Shown piece after piece: positions 1-7,304 of a stretch of DNA of 64,000 nt (its first letter is position 1; each line of letters starts with the position of its first letter). Below the pieces are notes generated by a model. That model had not been told where the DNA came from. It searched no databases and saw nothing but the letters and a program-made list of their open reading frames with translations. A program made the translations under genes and the position numbers. Location of the stretch: the NCBI RefSeq assembly GCF_051013375.1, contig NZ_CP142125.1. One strand, 5' to 3'. The DNA comes from Kordia algicida. GTDB taxonomy: Bacteria; Bacteroidota; Bacteroidia; Flavobacteriales; Flavobacteriaceae.

Positions 1-1084
1 TAGTTGCAACAGTTTCTACGTGCGTTTGTTGCTGTGCTTCCGTTTTGTTTTTATTGTATGCTTTGTGAATGTTAGGATGCAACATGCATTGCGGCTGTAT
101 TTTAACGATTTCTTCTGATAAAGTATTTACAAAATTCGTGAAACCTTCACTTTTTATTCCTAGAATCAATCCCGGATTGGTACAAAATTGCCCTGTTCCA
201 AGTGTGATAGAATTGGCATAGGTTTTTGCCCAAGATGCTGCTTTTGTTTCGAGTGCTTTTGGCAGTAAAACTACAGGATTAATGCTTCCCATTTCAGCAA
301 ATACGGGAATTGGTTCTTTTCGTTTTGCAGCTAAGTCAAATAAAGCGCGTCCACCACGAATACTTCCTGTAAAACCTACTCCTTTTATTTTTGGGTGTTT
401 TACCAATGCTTGTCCGACTTCAATTCCACTACTATTTAGATTTGAAAATACGCCATTTGGCATTCCTGTTTTTTCTGCGGCTTTTATAATGGCAGAAGCG
501 ACTAATTCGCCTGTTCCTGCGTGCATAGGATGCGATTTTACAATGACAGGACAACCCGAAGCCAATGCCGAAGCCGTATCGCCACCAGCCGTGGAGAATG
601 CTAATGGAAAATTGCTTGCACCAAAAACGACTATTGGACCAATAGGAACCGACATTTTTCGTAAATCGACTCTTGGATTTGGTGTTCGATCTGGTTGCGC
701 AGGATCAATGCGTGCTTCTACCCAAGAACCTTCTTCAACCAATTTGGCAAAGGTTTGCAATTGTCCAATCGTTCTGCCGCGTTCGCCTTTTGCTCTGCCT
801 TCTGGCAATCCTGATTCAGACATGTATGTTTGAATCAATTCATCATCTAAGACTAAAATTTCGTCAGCAATCGTATTTAAAAATGCTGCTTTTTTTGTGC
901 CAGAAATCGTTCTGTAGGTTTTGAAAGCTTCCGAAGCTAAGTGTACGGCTTCTTCAATTTCTTCTGAAGTTGCTTCTGTAAAAACCGTTTCGTTTTCTGA
1001 GTTGGTTTTCGGATTGAAGGTTTTGTAAGTTGTAGTTCCTTTGGCGGAAAGTGTGTTTCCTATATAGTTTTTTCCTGTAGTCAT
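1..1084 (-). CDS. Aldehyde dehydrogenase, alpha-ketoglutarate semialdehyde type (3' part outside window)
   Basis: NAD(P)-dependent oxidation of an aldehyde, probably 2,5-dioxopentanoate (alpha-ketoglutarate semialdehyde) to 2-oxoglutarate in the cytoplasm. I translated the minus strand from the ATG at 1084; about 361 codons lie in the window and the gene runs off the left edge. Visible family marks are FGASNFP near residue 154 (cofactor region), GFTGS near 237, the general-base glutamate in FAEMGS (about 264) and the catalytic cysteine in GQFCTNPG (about 301). The long N-terminus with RGRTIGQLQTFA is typical of the ketoglutarate-semialdehyde branch of the family. The DapA-family lyase upstream (about 350 bp away) supports a hydroxyproline or sugar-acid pathway ending in 2-oxoglutarate. 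Family assignment is firm; the exact substrate is inferred. Confidence 0.85.
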   Translation of the reverse strand, partial: MTTGKNYIGNTLSAKGTTTYKTFNPKTNSENETVFTEATSEEIEEAVHLASEAFKTYRTISGTKKAAFLNTIADEILVLDDELIQTYMSESGLPEGRAKGERGRTIGQLQTFAKLVEEGSWVEARIDPAQPDRTPNPRVDLRKMSVPIGPIVVFGASNFPLAFSTAGGDTASALASGCPVIVKSHPMHAGTGELVASAIIKAAEKTGMPNGVFSNLNSSGIEVGQALVKHPKIKGVGFTGSIRGGRALFDLAAKRKEPIPVFAEMGSINPVVLLPKALETKAASWAKTYANSITLGTGQFCTNPGLILGIKSEGFTNFVNTLSEEIVKIQPQCMLHPNIHKAYNKNKTEAQQQTHVETVAT

Positions 1085-1438
1085 ATGTTTTGTGTTGTTC
1101 ACTTTTTGTTGTTTGTTGTTCTTTTCTTTGCTTGTCCAAAGAAAATGAACCAAAAGAAATGGCTCTTTTATAAGGAGTTTTTATTCCTTTTTTAGAAAAG
1201 TAATAAAACCGTGACTTAAATCCTAAATCCACTACTCTGCATAAGAGATTTTACTTCAAAATGCATTTCAATTATTTTGAAAAAGTAATGAAATCATAGT
1301 TAAAAATTTATTATTCTTATAATTTTTATTACGTCTTTGCGAGCATTTGCAAAAACTCGTGGTAATCAGTTTCTTAAAAAGTAAGATATCATGGTTTTGA
1401 ACCTCAGTTCTCAATTCTAATATCTCAATACTAATTAC
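1085..1438. other. Intergenic region with hairpin motif and partial palindromic repeat
   Basis: No convincing gene. It holds an inverted repeat ttttctttg/caaagaaaa near 1122-1146, also found near 11690-11720, and a half copy of the dispersed palindromic repeat at 1332-1367. Close to 1400-1435 it has a caattctaatatctca motif shared with the 3' flank of the NUDIX gene near 46050. Confidence 0.5.
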
Positions 1439-2359
1439 TTATAAATACTGTTTGTAATTTGGTAATTTTGGACGTGTTTTTATTCCTTCTTGAAGGATTG
1501 ATAACACATGTTCTCTTTCTGTTCCTATGAGTGGTAATCTTGGTTCACGCACGTTTTCTGTTCCGATTCCTGTTGCAACTTCTGCTAGTTTGATGTTTTG
1601 TACCAATTTCGTATTGATATCTAATTCTAATATTGGTAAAAACCATCTGTAAATTGCGATTGCTTCTTCGGTTTTTCCAGCTTTGGCTAATGCATAAATG
1701 GCTACCGTTTCTGCGGGAAATGCACATACTAAACCAGCAACCCAACCTTCTGCACCAATGAGCATACTTTCGAGTGCTAATGTATCAACTCCGCATAGAA
1801 TTGCCAATCGGTCGCCAAAACGATTTTTGATTCGTGTAATGTTCGAAATGTCTCGTGTAGATTCTTTTACTGCTTGAATGTTTGGACAATCGTTTAGTAG
1901 TTCTTCAAACATGTCGAGCGTAACTTCAATTCCATAATCTACAGGATTGTTGTAAATCATAATTGGCAAATCGGTACTATTTGCAACCGATCTGAAATAA
2001 GTAACCGTTTCCCTTCCATCTGCTTTGTAACGCATTGGCGGCAACATCATTAATCCGCTAGCACCATCTTCTTTGGCATGTTTGGCAGCTTCTATTGCGG
2101 CAACAGTAGATTGTTCTGCAATATTTATAATAACGGGCACTTTTCCAGCAACAATTTTTACGGTTTCACGCACCAACGTGCGTTTTTCGTCTTTGGTTAG
2201 TGTACTTGCTTCTCCGAGCGTTCCCCCAAGAATAATTCCATGTACACCAGCTTCAATTTGCGCTTGAATATTTACGGTAAACATTTCTAAATCGAGTTTA
2301 TCGTCGTCTGTAAATTTTGTCGTTACGGCTGGCATTACGCCTTTCCAATTGATTGTCAT
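1439..2359 (-). CDS. DapA-family lyase (dihydrodipicolinate synthase / hydroxypyrroline-carboxylate deaminase type)
   Basis: A class I aldolase-fold enzyme of 306 aa, the usual family length. Key residues are visible: GGTLGE at 45-50 (substrate carboxylate loop), Tyr136 in IYNNP, and the Schiff-base Lys165 in AVKEST. True DapA enzymes usually read GTTGE; GTLGEAST fits the non-biosynthetic branches (N-acetylneuraminate lyase, KDG dehydratase or 1-pyrroline-4-hydroxy-2-carboxylate deaminase). It sits next to a ketoglutarate-semialdehyde-type dehydrogenase and is divergent from an AraC regulator. That context favours the deaminase of trans-4-hydroxyproline catabolism, which makes the dehydrogenase's substrate. 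No hydroxyproline epimerase or oxidase is in the window, although either could lie beyond the left edge. Start is ATG at 2359. Confidence 0.8.
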   Translation of the reverse strand: MTINWKGVMPAVTTKFTDDDKLDLEMFTVNIQAQIEAGVHGIILGGTLGEASTLTKDEKRTLVRETVKIVAGKVPVIINIAEQSTVAAIEAAKHAKEDGASGLMMLPPMRYKADGRETVTYFRSVANSTDLPIMIYNNPVDYGIEVTLDMFEELLNDCPNIQAVKESTRDISNITRIKNRFGDRLAILCGVDTLALESMLIGAEGWVAGLVCAFPAETVAIYALAKAGKTEEAIAIYRWFLPILELDINTKLVQNIKLAEVATGIGTENVREPRLPLIGTEREHVLSILQEGIKTRPKLPNYKQYL

Positions 2360-2501
2360 GTGTATTGTTTTTTGATATGGTAAAAGTAGTTGACAGTTTT
2401 AATTTGAAAATTGTAGAAATTATCCAATTTTAATACTATTTTATCCTAATTATTATTTTTAGTGTAATTTTAGATTAATTTTAGCATATTATTTTGATAG
2501 A

Positions 2502-3368
2502 ATGAAAGTTTTACCATTTAAAATACCAAAAGCGGAAAGCGATATTTTGATCGTTCAAGAAGATCGTGGACGTACATTTTATGAGCAATTGCATCAACAT
2601 GAGGAAATTCAGCTTTCATATATTGTTTCTGGCAAAGGCACATTTATCATTGGTGATACAATTCGTGATTTTCAACCAAATGATGTGTTGTTATTTGGAA
2701 GTAATGTGCCGCATGTGTTGAAAAGTGATGTTACTACAGATGAAGATTCGTATATGATTTCGCTGTTTTTTACACATGATAGTTTTGGTGAACATTTTTT
2801 TATGCTACCCAAGTTGCAACAGTTACAGAAATTGCTAAATGATGCACGTTTTGGAGTGAAGTTTACTAAACATTCAACCATTGTAAAGTCTTTGTTTGAA
2901 GGTGTTCTGCATCAAAATTCGCTACAACAATTCGCTACTTTTTTTGAGATTCTTTCTGTGTTGACACCATCAGACTACGAAACAGTTTCTTCATTTATCA
3001 ACACAAAAAACTACACAGATGACGAAGGAAAACGCATGAGTGCTGTTTTTGAATTTGTGATGAATCATTTTGACCAAAAGATTATTTTGGAAGATATTGC
3101 AACCGTTGCCAATATGACGCCGAATGCTTTTTGTAAGTATTTTAAACAACGAACGAACAAGACTTTTTTTAGGTTTTTGACCGAAGTCCGAATTGAAAAT
3201 GCTTGCAAGTTTTTGACCAATTCCTCACAGTTATCGATTGCTGAAATTGCGTATTCTTGCGGTTTTTTTAATGTTTCTAATTTTAATCGGAAGTTTAAGG
3301 AAATTAAAGGTTTGACGCCTACGAAGTTTCGGAAAAGCTACACTTCGACTCCTCTCAGTGTGCTTTGA
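2502..3368 (+). CDS. AraC-family transcriptional regulator with cupin sensor domain
   Basis: A 288-aa regulator. The N-terminal half is a cupin-like ligand pocket (HQHEEIQLSYIVSGKG near residues 27-45, then FQPNDVLLFGSNVPH). The C-terminal ~100 residues hold the two helix-turn-helix motifs typical of AraC proteins (ILEDIATVANMTPNAFCKYF and LSIAEIAYSCGFFNVSNFNR). It is divergent from the DapA-family gene with a 142-bp gap, so it probably controls that gene and the dehydrogenase beyond it. The last residues (TSTPLSVL) are encoded by a cttcgactcctctcagtg tract that also occurs in intergenic DNA here, so the C-terminus seems to have absorbed a repeat. The ligand is unknown. Confidence 0.88.
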   Translation: MKVLPFKIPKAESDILIVQEDRGRTFYEQLHQHEEIQLSYIVSGKGTFIIGDTIRDFQPNDVLLFGSNVPHVLKSDVTTDEDSYMISLFFTHDSFGEHFFMLPKLQQLQKLLNDARFGVKFTKHSTIVKSLFEGVLHQNSLQQFATFFEILSVLTPSDYETVSSFINTKNYTDDEGKRMSAVFEFVMNHFDQKIILEDIATVANMTPNAFCKYFKQRTNKTFFRFLTEVRIENACKFLTNSSQLSIAEIAYSCGFFNVSNFNRKFKEIKGLTPTKFRKSYTSTPLSVL

Positions 3369-3451
3369 GGGTTTTTATGTTTTAATATTATTTTTTTTGC
3401 AAAACTTCCATATTTTCTTGAACTTTAAAATCTAAATAGACATGATTCGCT

Positions 3452-3886
3452 ATGACTGTTATTGATGCATTGTATGGAAGTCAGTATTATGATCTGAAAA
3501 GCAAAGGGTATGATGTCCAAAAAGGACGTTTGTACGGAAATTTACTATTTGCCGCAACGATTATGATCTACCTTTTTGTGATTGTTATTTTTTGGAGTTT
3601 CTTTTCAGAGGATTTTACAAAAGATTTGACACGATTTTTACGAAGTATTTTTGGGAGAAGCACAGGAAAGATGATTGGAAAAGTGATCGCAATTCCTCTG
3701 ATTGCAATTATTTATTTGATGATTGCACTTTTTTTCGGATCTAAGAAGCAATATGAAAAAAGGTATGAAACGTATGTAAATGCAACTAAAGAAGAAAAAG
3801 ATAATGCTGTTGGGAAAATGGTAGTGATTTTCGCTGGCGGATTGCTTTTGTTGGTTGTTTTGTCCATTACGAGTTTGTTTTTGTAG
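3452..3886 (+). CDS. Hypothetical membrane protein with three predicted membrane segments
   Basis: I do not recognise a family for this 144-aa protein. It has three hydrophobic stretches, around residues 28-50 (LLFAATIMIYLFVIVIFW), 78-96 (IAIPLIAIIYLMIALFFG) and 123-143 (MVVIFAGGLLLLVVLSITSLF). A charged loop with KKQYEKRYETYVNATKEEK lies between the last two. The protein starts with a polar region (ALYGSQYYDLKSKGYDVQKGR). It follows the AraC gene by about 80 bp on the same strand but shows no functional link. Start at ATG 3452. Confidence 0.6.
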   Translation: MTVIDALYGSQYYDLKSKGYDVQKGRLYGNLLFAATIMIYLFVIVIFWSFFSEDFTKDLTRFLRSIFGRSTGKMIGKVIAIPLIAIIYLMIALFFGSKKQYEKRYETYVNATKEEKDNAVGKMVVIFAGGLLLLVVLSITSLFL

Positions 3887-3936
3887 AGACAACGAGTGTT
3901 ACCGATTATTTCTCGATACATCAAATCAAAGATTTG

Positions 3937-4020
3937 GCACTCGAAGTGACGTCTGGTTTATGATAAAAATTAGATTTATTTAGTGGCAGACTACCGCGTC
4001 GCGCACTCCTAGTAGTGACG
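3937..4020. repeat. Dispersed palindromic intergenic repeat, copy A
   Basis: The right arm at about 3989-4020 (gactaccgcgtcgcgcact followed by cctagtagtgacg) matches the right arm of the better-preserved copy at 47843-47946. The left side (gtgacgtctggt near 3946) is decayed. It looks like a REP/MITE-type element in the 3' region between convergent genes. Confidence 0.5.
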
Positions 4021-4052
4021 TTTCAAAGAGTTTCAGAATCATTTTCTAACAT

Positions 4053-4082
4053 AAAAAAACCACCTAATTTCTTAGATGGTTT
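4053..4082 (-). terminator. Rho-independent terminator of the EF-G paralogue
   Basis: An 11-bp stem (aaaccacctaa / ttagatggttt, one G-U pair) with a tttc loop. On the minus strand it is followed by a run of seven or more T. It sits just past the stop codon of the EF-G-like gene. Confidence 0.85.
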
Positions 4083-4089
4083 CTATTGT

Positions 4090-6162
4090 TTAACAAACTA
4101 GCTGTTGTAAGATGTCTTCAGGTACGCGTTTGTAATTTTTCAATTTTAACGTAACTGAACCTTTTCCGCTAGTTAAAGTTCTTAATGACGAAATGTATCC
4201 GAAGGTTTGTAGTAACGGAATTTCTGCGGTTACTTTTCTTCGGTTTCCGTTTTCTTTAATCGAAATAATCATTCCACGACGTTTGTTGATGTCCGAAGTG
4301 ACGTTTCCTAAGTAATCTTCTGGACAGTTGATTTCTGCATCCATAATCGGTTCCAACAATACAGGATTTGCTTGTTTCGCCGCATTTCTGAACGCTGATT
4401 TTGCCACTGTTTCAAAGTCTACAGCATTGGAATCTTCATCATGCATTTTTCCATCCAACAAGGTGACTTTCATCGCTTCTATTGGATAGTCTAGCAACAC
4501 ACCCGATTTCATTGCTTCCCGGAATCCTTTTTCAACCGCATTGATGTATTCTTTTGTCAACACGCCGCCTTTTATTTCGTTTTCGAATAGCAAGCCTTTT
4601 TCGTCATCAGTTCGCGGTGCTATTGTAAACGTAATTTGAGCAAAGTGTCCGCTTCCACCGGTTTGCTTTTTTAGTAATTCGGTATGTGTTGCCGAACTCG
4701 TTAATTGCTCACGGTAGGAAACTTTTGGATTTCCTTTGTTTACGTCAATTTTGTATTCGCTTTTTAGCTTTTCAATACGAACTTCCAAATGCAACTCGCC
4801 CATTCCATGGAGTAAGGTTTGTCCTGTTTGGTTGTCGTATGAAGCACGTAACGAAGGATCTTCGTCTAATAATTTCGCCAAAGCGTCCCCAAAATTCTTT
4901 TCATCATTTTTAGAAACAGGTTCTATTGCCAAACTGATGACAGCTTCTGAAATTGCTATCGATTCTAATGCAAATGGTTTTTCGAGTTCACATAAAGTAT
5001 CGCCCGTTTTCACATCTTTTAAACCAATTAACGCCACAATATCACCTGCATTTGCCTGCGTTAATTCTGTGAATTTGTCAGCCTGAATGCTTAGTATTCG
5101 ACTAACTCTGTTTTTCGCATCCGTTCGTGAGTTTACTACTTGTTCACCAACATTGATGCTTCCAGAATACAACCGAACCATTGCCAATTTTCCAACGTAT
5201 TTGTCAACGATTACTTTAAAGACAAACGCTGATAATTGTTCGTCTGTCGTACACTGTAACGTTGCCGTTTTATCAGTGATTAAATCAACACCTTCAACCG
5301 TTTTTATATCTTGCGGTTTTGGTAAATAATTCGCGACAGCATCCAATAGAGGTTGTACACCAATGTATTTGTATGCTGATCCACATAACATCGGAACGGC
5401 TTTTCGCTCCAGCGTAATCGTTCTTATGGAATCATGTAATTCATCCACACCAATAGCTTTATCGTCTAGATATTTTTCCATAATCGCATCATCAAAATTA
5501 GCAATTCGTTCTATGAGAATGTTTCGCCATTTTTTAGCCAATTCGATTAGGTTTTCAGGAATTTCCGTTTGTGTAGACGTTTTCCCGAAATCATCTGCAT
5601 TCCAATACATAGCTTTCATTTCTAGTAAATTAATGATTCCTTTAAAATCATCTGCATCACCAATAGGAATTTGAATTGGTAACGTTGTCGCGCCGAATTC
5701 TTCTTCTATTTGCGACAATACTTTGAAATAATCAGCTCCAATTCTGTCCATTTTATTGATGAATCCGATTTTTGGAATTCCGTAACGTTCTGATTGACTC
5801 CAAACCGTTTCTGATTGTGATTCTACTCCTGAAGATGCACAAAATAATGCAACTGCACCATCAAGAATACGTAATGAACGTTCTACTTCTATGGCAAAAT
5901 CAATGTGTCCTGGTGTATCAATAATATTGATTTGATACATTTTTTCATTGTATTTCCAGTTTGCAGAAATTGCCGAAGACGAAATGGTGATTCCGCGTGA
6001 AGCTTCTTGCACATCACTATCGGTTACCGTATTTCCATCATCAATATTTCCTGGTTTGTGAATGGTTCCTGTGTAATACAGAATTCGCTCGGTTGTAGTT
6101 GTTTTTCCTGCATCAACGTGCGCTATGATTCCTATGTTTCGTATGTCTTTTATTTGTTTCAT
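4090..6162 (-). CDS. EF-G paralogue (translational GTPase)
   Basis: A 690-aa translational GTPase with the elongation factor G layout. G-motifs are intact: AHVDAGKT at 14-21 (P-loop), RGITI at 56-60 (switch I Thr), DTPGH at 82-86, NKMD at 136-139 and a GSAYK motif for G5. Domain IV begins around residue 470 (PKVSYREQL) and domain V ends with a KNYKRVPEDI region. Switch I reads DSDVQEASRGITI, where canonical EF-G usually has MDWMEQEQERGITI, and the protein is slightly shorter than usual. No ribosomal-protein or EF-Tu genes flank it, so it is not the str-operon fusA. It is probably a second EF-G with a special role in translocation, recycling or antibiotic response. TetM-like ribosome protection was considered, but the C-terminus looks like EF-G. 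The 5' region contains two apparent attenuators. Confidence 0.85.
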   Translation of the reverse strand: MKQIKDIRNIGIIAHVDAGKTTTTERILYYTGTIHKPGNIDDGNTVTDSDVQEASRGITISSSAISANWKYNEKMYQINIIDTPGHIDFAIEVERSLRILDGAVALFCASSGVESQSETVWSQSERYGIPKIGFINKMDRIGADYFKVLSQIEEEFGATTLPIQIPIGDADDFKGIINLLEMKAMYWNADDFGKTSTQTEIPENLIELAKKWRNILIERIANFDDAIMEKYLDDKAIGVDELHDSIRTITLERKAVPMLCGSAYKYIGVQPLLDAVANYLPKPQDIKTVEGVDLITDKTATLQCTTDEQLSAFVFKVIVDKYVGKLAMVRLYSGSINVGEQVVNSRTDAKNRVSRILSIQADKFTELTQANAGDIVALIGLKDVKTGDTLCELEKPFALESIAISEAVISLAIEPVSKNDEKNFGDALAKLLDEDPSLRASYDNQTGQTLLHGMGELHLEVRIEKLKSEYKIDVNKGNPKVSYREQLTSSATHTELLKKQTGGSGHFAQITFTIAPRTDDEKGLLFENEIKGGVLTKEYINAVEKGFREAMKSGVLLDYPIEAMKVTLLDGKMHDEDSNAVDFETVAKSAFRNAAKQANPVLLEPIMDAEINCPEDYLGNVTSDINKRRGMIISIKENGNRRKVTAEIPLLQTFGYISSLRTLTSGKGSVTLKLKNYKRVPEDILQQLVC

Positions 6163-6183
6163 TTTGTTCTAATTTAATATTTT

Positions 6184-6216
6184 AAAAAGAGAAAGCCTCC
6201 CAAAATTGAGAGGCTT
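6184..6216 (-). terminator. Intrinsic terminator in the leader of the EF-G paralogue (attenuator-like)
   Basis: The minus-strand RNA forms a 9-bp stem, AAGCCUCUC / GGGAGGCUU (one G-U), with an AAUUUU loop and a CUCUUUUU tail. It lies only ~20 bp upstream of the EF-G start codon, where a simple gene-end terminator makes little sense. The 5' arm can alternatively pair with GAGAGG just after the stop codon of a 15-codon ORF upstream. Confidence 0.75.
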
Positions 6217-6247
6217 CTTATTAAGTTTATACAATAGCAATCCTCTC

Positions 6248-6295
6248 CTACGTTTGTAGCATCATTTTTGTTTCTATGATTTTTAATGTAAACAT
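6248..6295 (-). CDS. Putative 15-aa leader peptide for the EF-G paralogue
   Basis: A short ORF (MFTLKIIETKMMLQT, stop TAG) immediately before the leader terminator. An internal ATG gives a 5-aa alternative (MMLQT), preceded by an A-rich gaaacaaaa stretch. Its stop codon abuts the GGAGAGG segment that can pair with the terminator's 5' arm. A ribosome finishing the ORF would cover that segment and allow termination; one stalling earlier would free it. This is inferred from base pairing only; the ORF could be fortuitous. Confidence 0.4.
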   Translation of the reverse strand: MFTLKIIETKMMLQT

Positions 6296-6455
6296 GATGT
6301 TTCGGATTTGTTTTTTAAGTTTGATATTGTATCTCGACTGCGCTCGATATGACACACAGTATATAATTTTGATACGTTTTAACAATGCAATTATAATTTG
6401 AATTACAAACTTTTATTTAAATACTATTGCTTTTGCCGATTGAAATTGGGTAGAA

Positions 6456-6484
6456 CAAAAAAGACTTTCTAAAAAGAAAGTCTT
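6456..6484 (-). terminator. Intrinsic terminator after the 27-codon small ORF
   Basis: A perfect 10-bp stem, aagactttct / agaaagtctt, with an aaaa loop (plus strand); the minus-strand transcript ends in a T run. Ten bases of its loop and 3' arm (ttctaaaaag on the plus strand, 6467-6476) are exactly complementary to the segment spanning the stop codon of the small ORF (6509-6518). Confidence 0.8.
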
Positions 6485-6512
6485 GCATATATTTTATAGT
6501 AAGATTTACTTT

Positions 6513-6596
6513 TTAGAATACCAATGATGCTCTACCAAAAAACACAGTTCTGATAGCGCCATTTAATGCGATGATGTTAACGTTTGTTGTTCTCAT
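6513..6596 (-). CDS. Small ORF, 27 aa, possible leader peptide
   Basis: Begins MRTTNVNIIALNGA and ends RTVFFGRASLVF, stop TAA, with an A-rich acaaaa stretch before the ATG. A TAAGTTTG -7 element lies at 6615-6622, about 20 bp upstream, and an intrinsic terminator follows 29 bp downstream. It therefore forms a compact transcription unit of roughly 150 nt ahead of the EF-G paralogue. It may be a leader peptide or a free-standing micropeptide. No family is recognised. Confidence 0.5.
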   Translation of the reverse strand: MRTTNVNIIALNGAIRTVFFGRASLVF

Positions 6597-6614
6597 TTTT
6601 GTAAAATTCTGTCG

Positions 6615-6622
6615 CAAACTTA
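6615..6622 (-). promoter_or_regulatory. Bacteroidota-type -7 promoter element (TAAGTTTG)
   Basis: Exact match to TAnnTTTG on the minus strand, placed to start a transcript about 10-15 nt before the 27-codon ORF. A clear -33 TTTG is not seen at the usual spacing. Confidence 0.5.
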
Positions 6623-6659
6623 TATTTTTATTTTGGAATAAAAAAATGGAAGCGTTTAT

Positions 6660-7118
6660 TTAGTCAAAGAAACTAAAGCCATAATAGAAGGTTACCCACA
6701 CGATTACTGATGAGAAAAAGATGCCGATAGTGTTTGCAGCAAAGGCTCTTTTTCGCTCAATATTAAACAGATAGGTTGCAATGGTTCCTGCGTACACTCC
6801 AGTTCCTGGAATAGGAATCATTACGAATAACATGAGTCCCCAAAAGCCATATTTTTGAATTTTATCTTTTGCTCCTCTTTTGGCTTTTCGAGCAACAAAT
6901 AATGCGCCTTTTTTATAAAAATGCCAGCGTAGTAAGTATCGATTGATATGATCTAGAAAGAAAATCATGATAGGAAATACCAACACATTTGCCACAAATG
7001 CTACCACGAAAATTAGGTAAGGATTTGTATCAGATTTTAGTCCGATTGGAATTCCAACTTTGGCTTCTCCAAAAGGTGAAATACTCCACAACATTGTTAT
7101 TATAATATCTTCAATCAC
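6660..7118 (-). CDS. Small multidrug export family membrane protein (COG2426)
   Basis: A 152-aa inner-membrane protein that fits the 'putative small multidrug export' (COG2426) family. Typical features are an N-terminal PFGEAKVGIPIG motif (residues 15-26), a hydrophobic segment at 30-55, a basic stretch (KKGALFVARKAKRGAKDK) and the IPIPGTGVYAGT re-entrant-type motif (~100-112) before the last membrane segment. The reading frame starts with GTG at 7118; a later ATG at residue 9 would remove part of the first segment. The family name reflects weak evidence and true transport is unproven. It lies upstream of, and on the same strand as, the EF-G leader region. Confidence 0.75.
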   Translation of the reverse strand: MIEDIIITMLWSISPFGEAKVGIPIGLKSDTNPYLIFVVAFVANVLVFPIMIFFLDHINRYLLRWHFYKKGALFVARKAKRGAKDKIQKYGFWGLMLFVMIPIPGTGVYAGTIATYLFNIERKRAFAANTIGIFFSSVIVWVTFYYGFSFFD

Positions 7119-7273
7119 AGCTTGCTTTTAAAAGAAATGCAAAGCTACATGAATTTGCACTGCGAACAAACTTTCCCTTTGTAAAGTTTTGATAAAATTC
7201 ACTTAAAAAAACAGGACATAGCTTGTCTATTTTTAAGTTTTTATGTTTTTACTGATTTTGTTTGTAATTCTTT

Positions 7274-7281
7274 TATCTTTG
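7274..7281 (+). promoter_or_regulatory. -7 promoter element (TATCTTTG)
   Basis: Exact TAnnTTTG match 24 bp before the start codon of the DUF1801 gene, on the same strand. It would drive that gene and probably the following DUF4919 gene. Confidence 0.5.
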
Positions 7282-7304
7282 AGAAGTTTGTAACAGCTTT
7301 TTTC

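Noticed and set aside
282..924. Plus-strand frames of 183 and 83 codons near the left edge
   Set aside because: They lie opposite the aldehyde dehydrogenase, whose motifs are clear on the minus strand.
954..1232. 92-codon minus-strand frame overlapping the dehydrogenase start
   Set aside because: It is out of frame with the dehydrogenase and reads through low-complexity intergenic repeat; composition is Lys/Arg/Tyr rich without pattern.
4686..5674. Series of plus-strand open frames opposite the EF-G-like gene
   Set aside because: They are antisense shadows of a strongly conserved coding sequence, with no family resemblance and no promoter or ribosome-binding context.
4090..6162. Tet(M)-type ribosomal protection protein
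   Set aside because: Switch regions and the C-terminal domain follow EF-G, and the Tet(M)-type N-terminal INIGVLAHVDAGKTTLTE sequence and C-terminal extension are missing.
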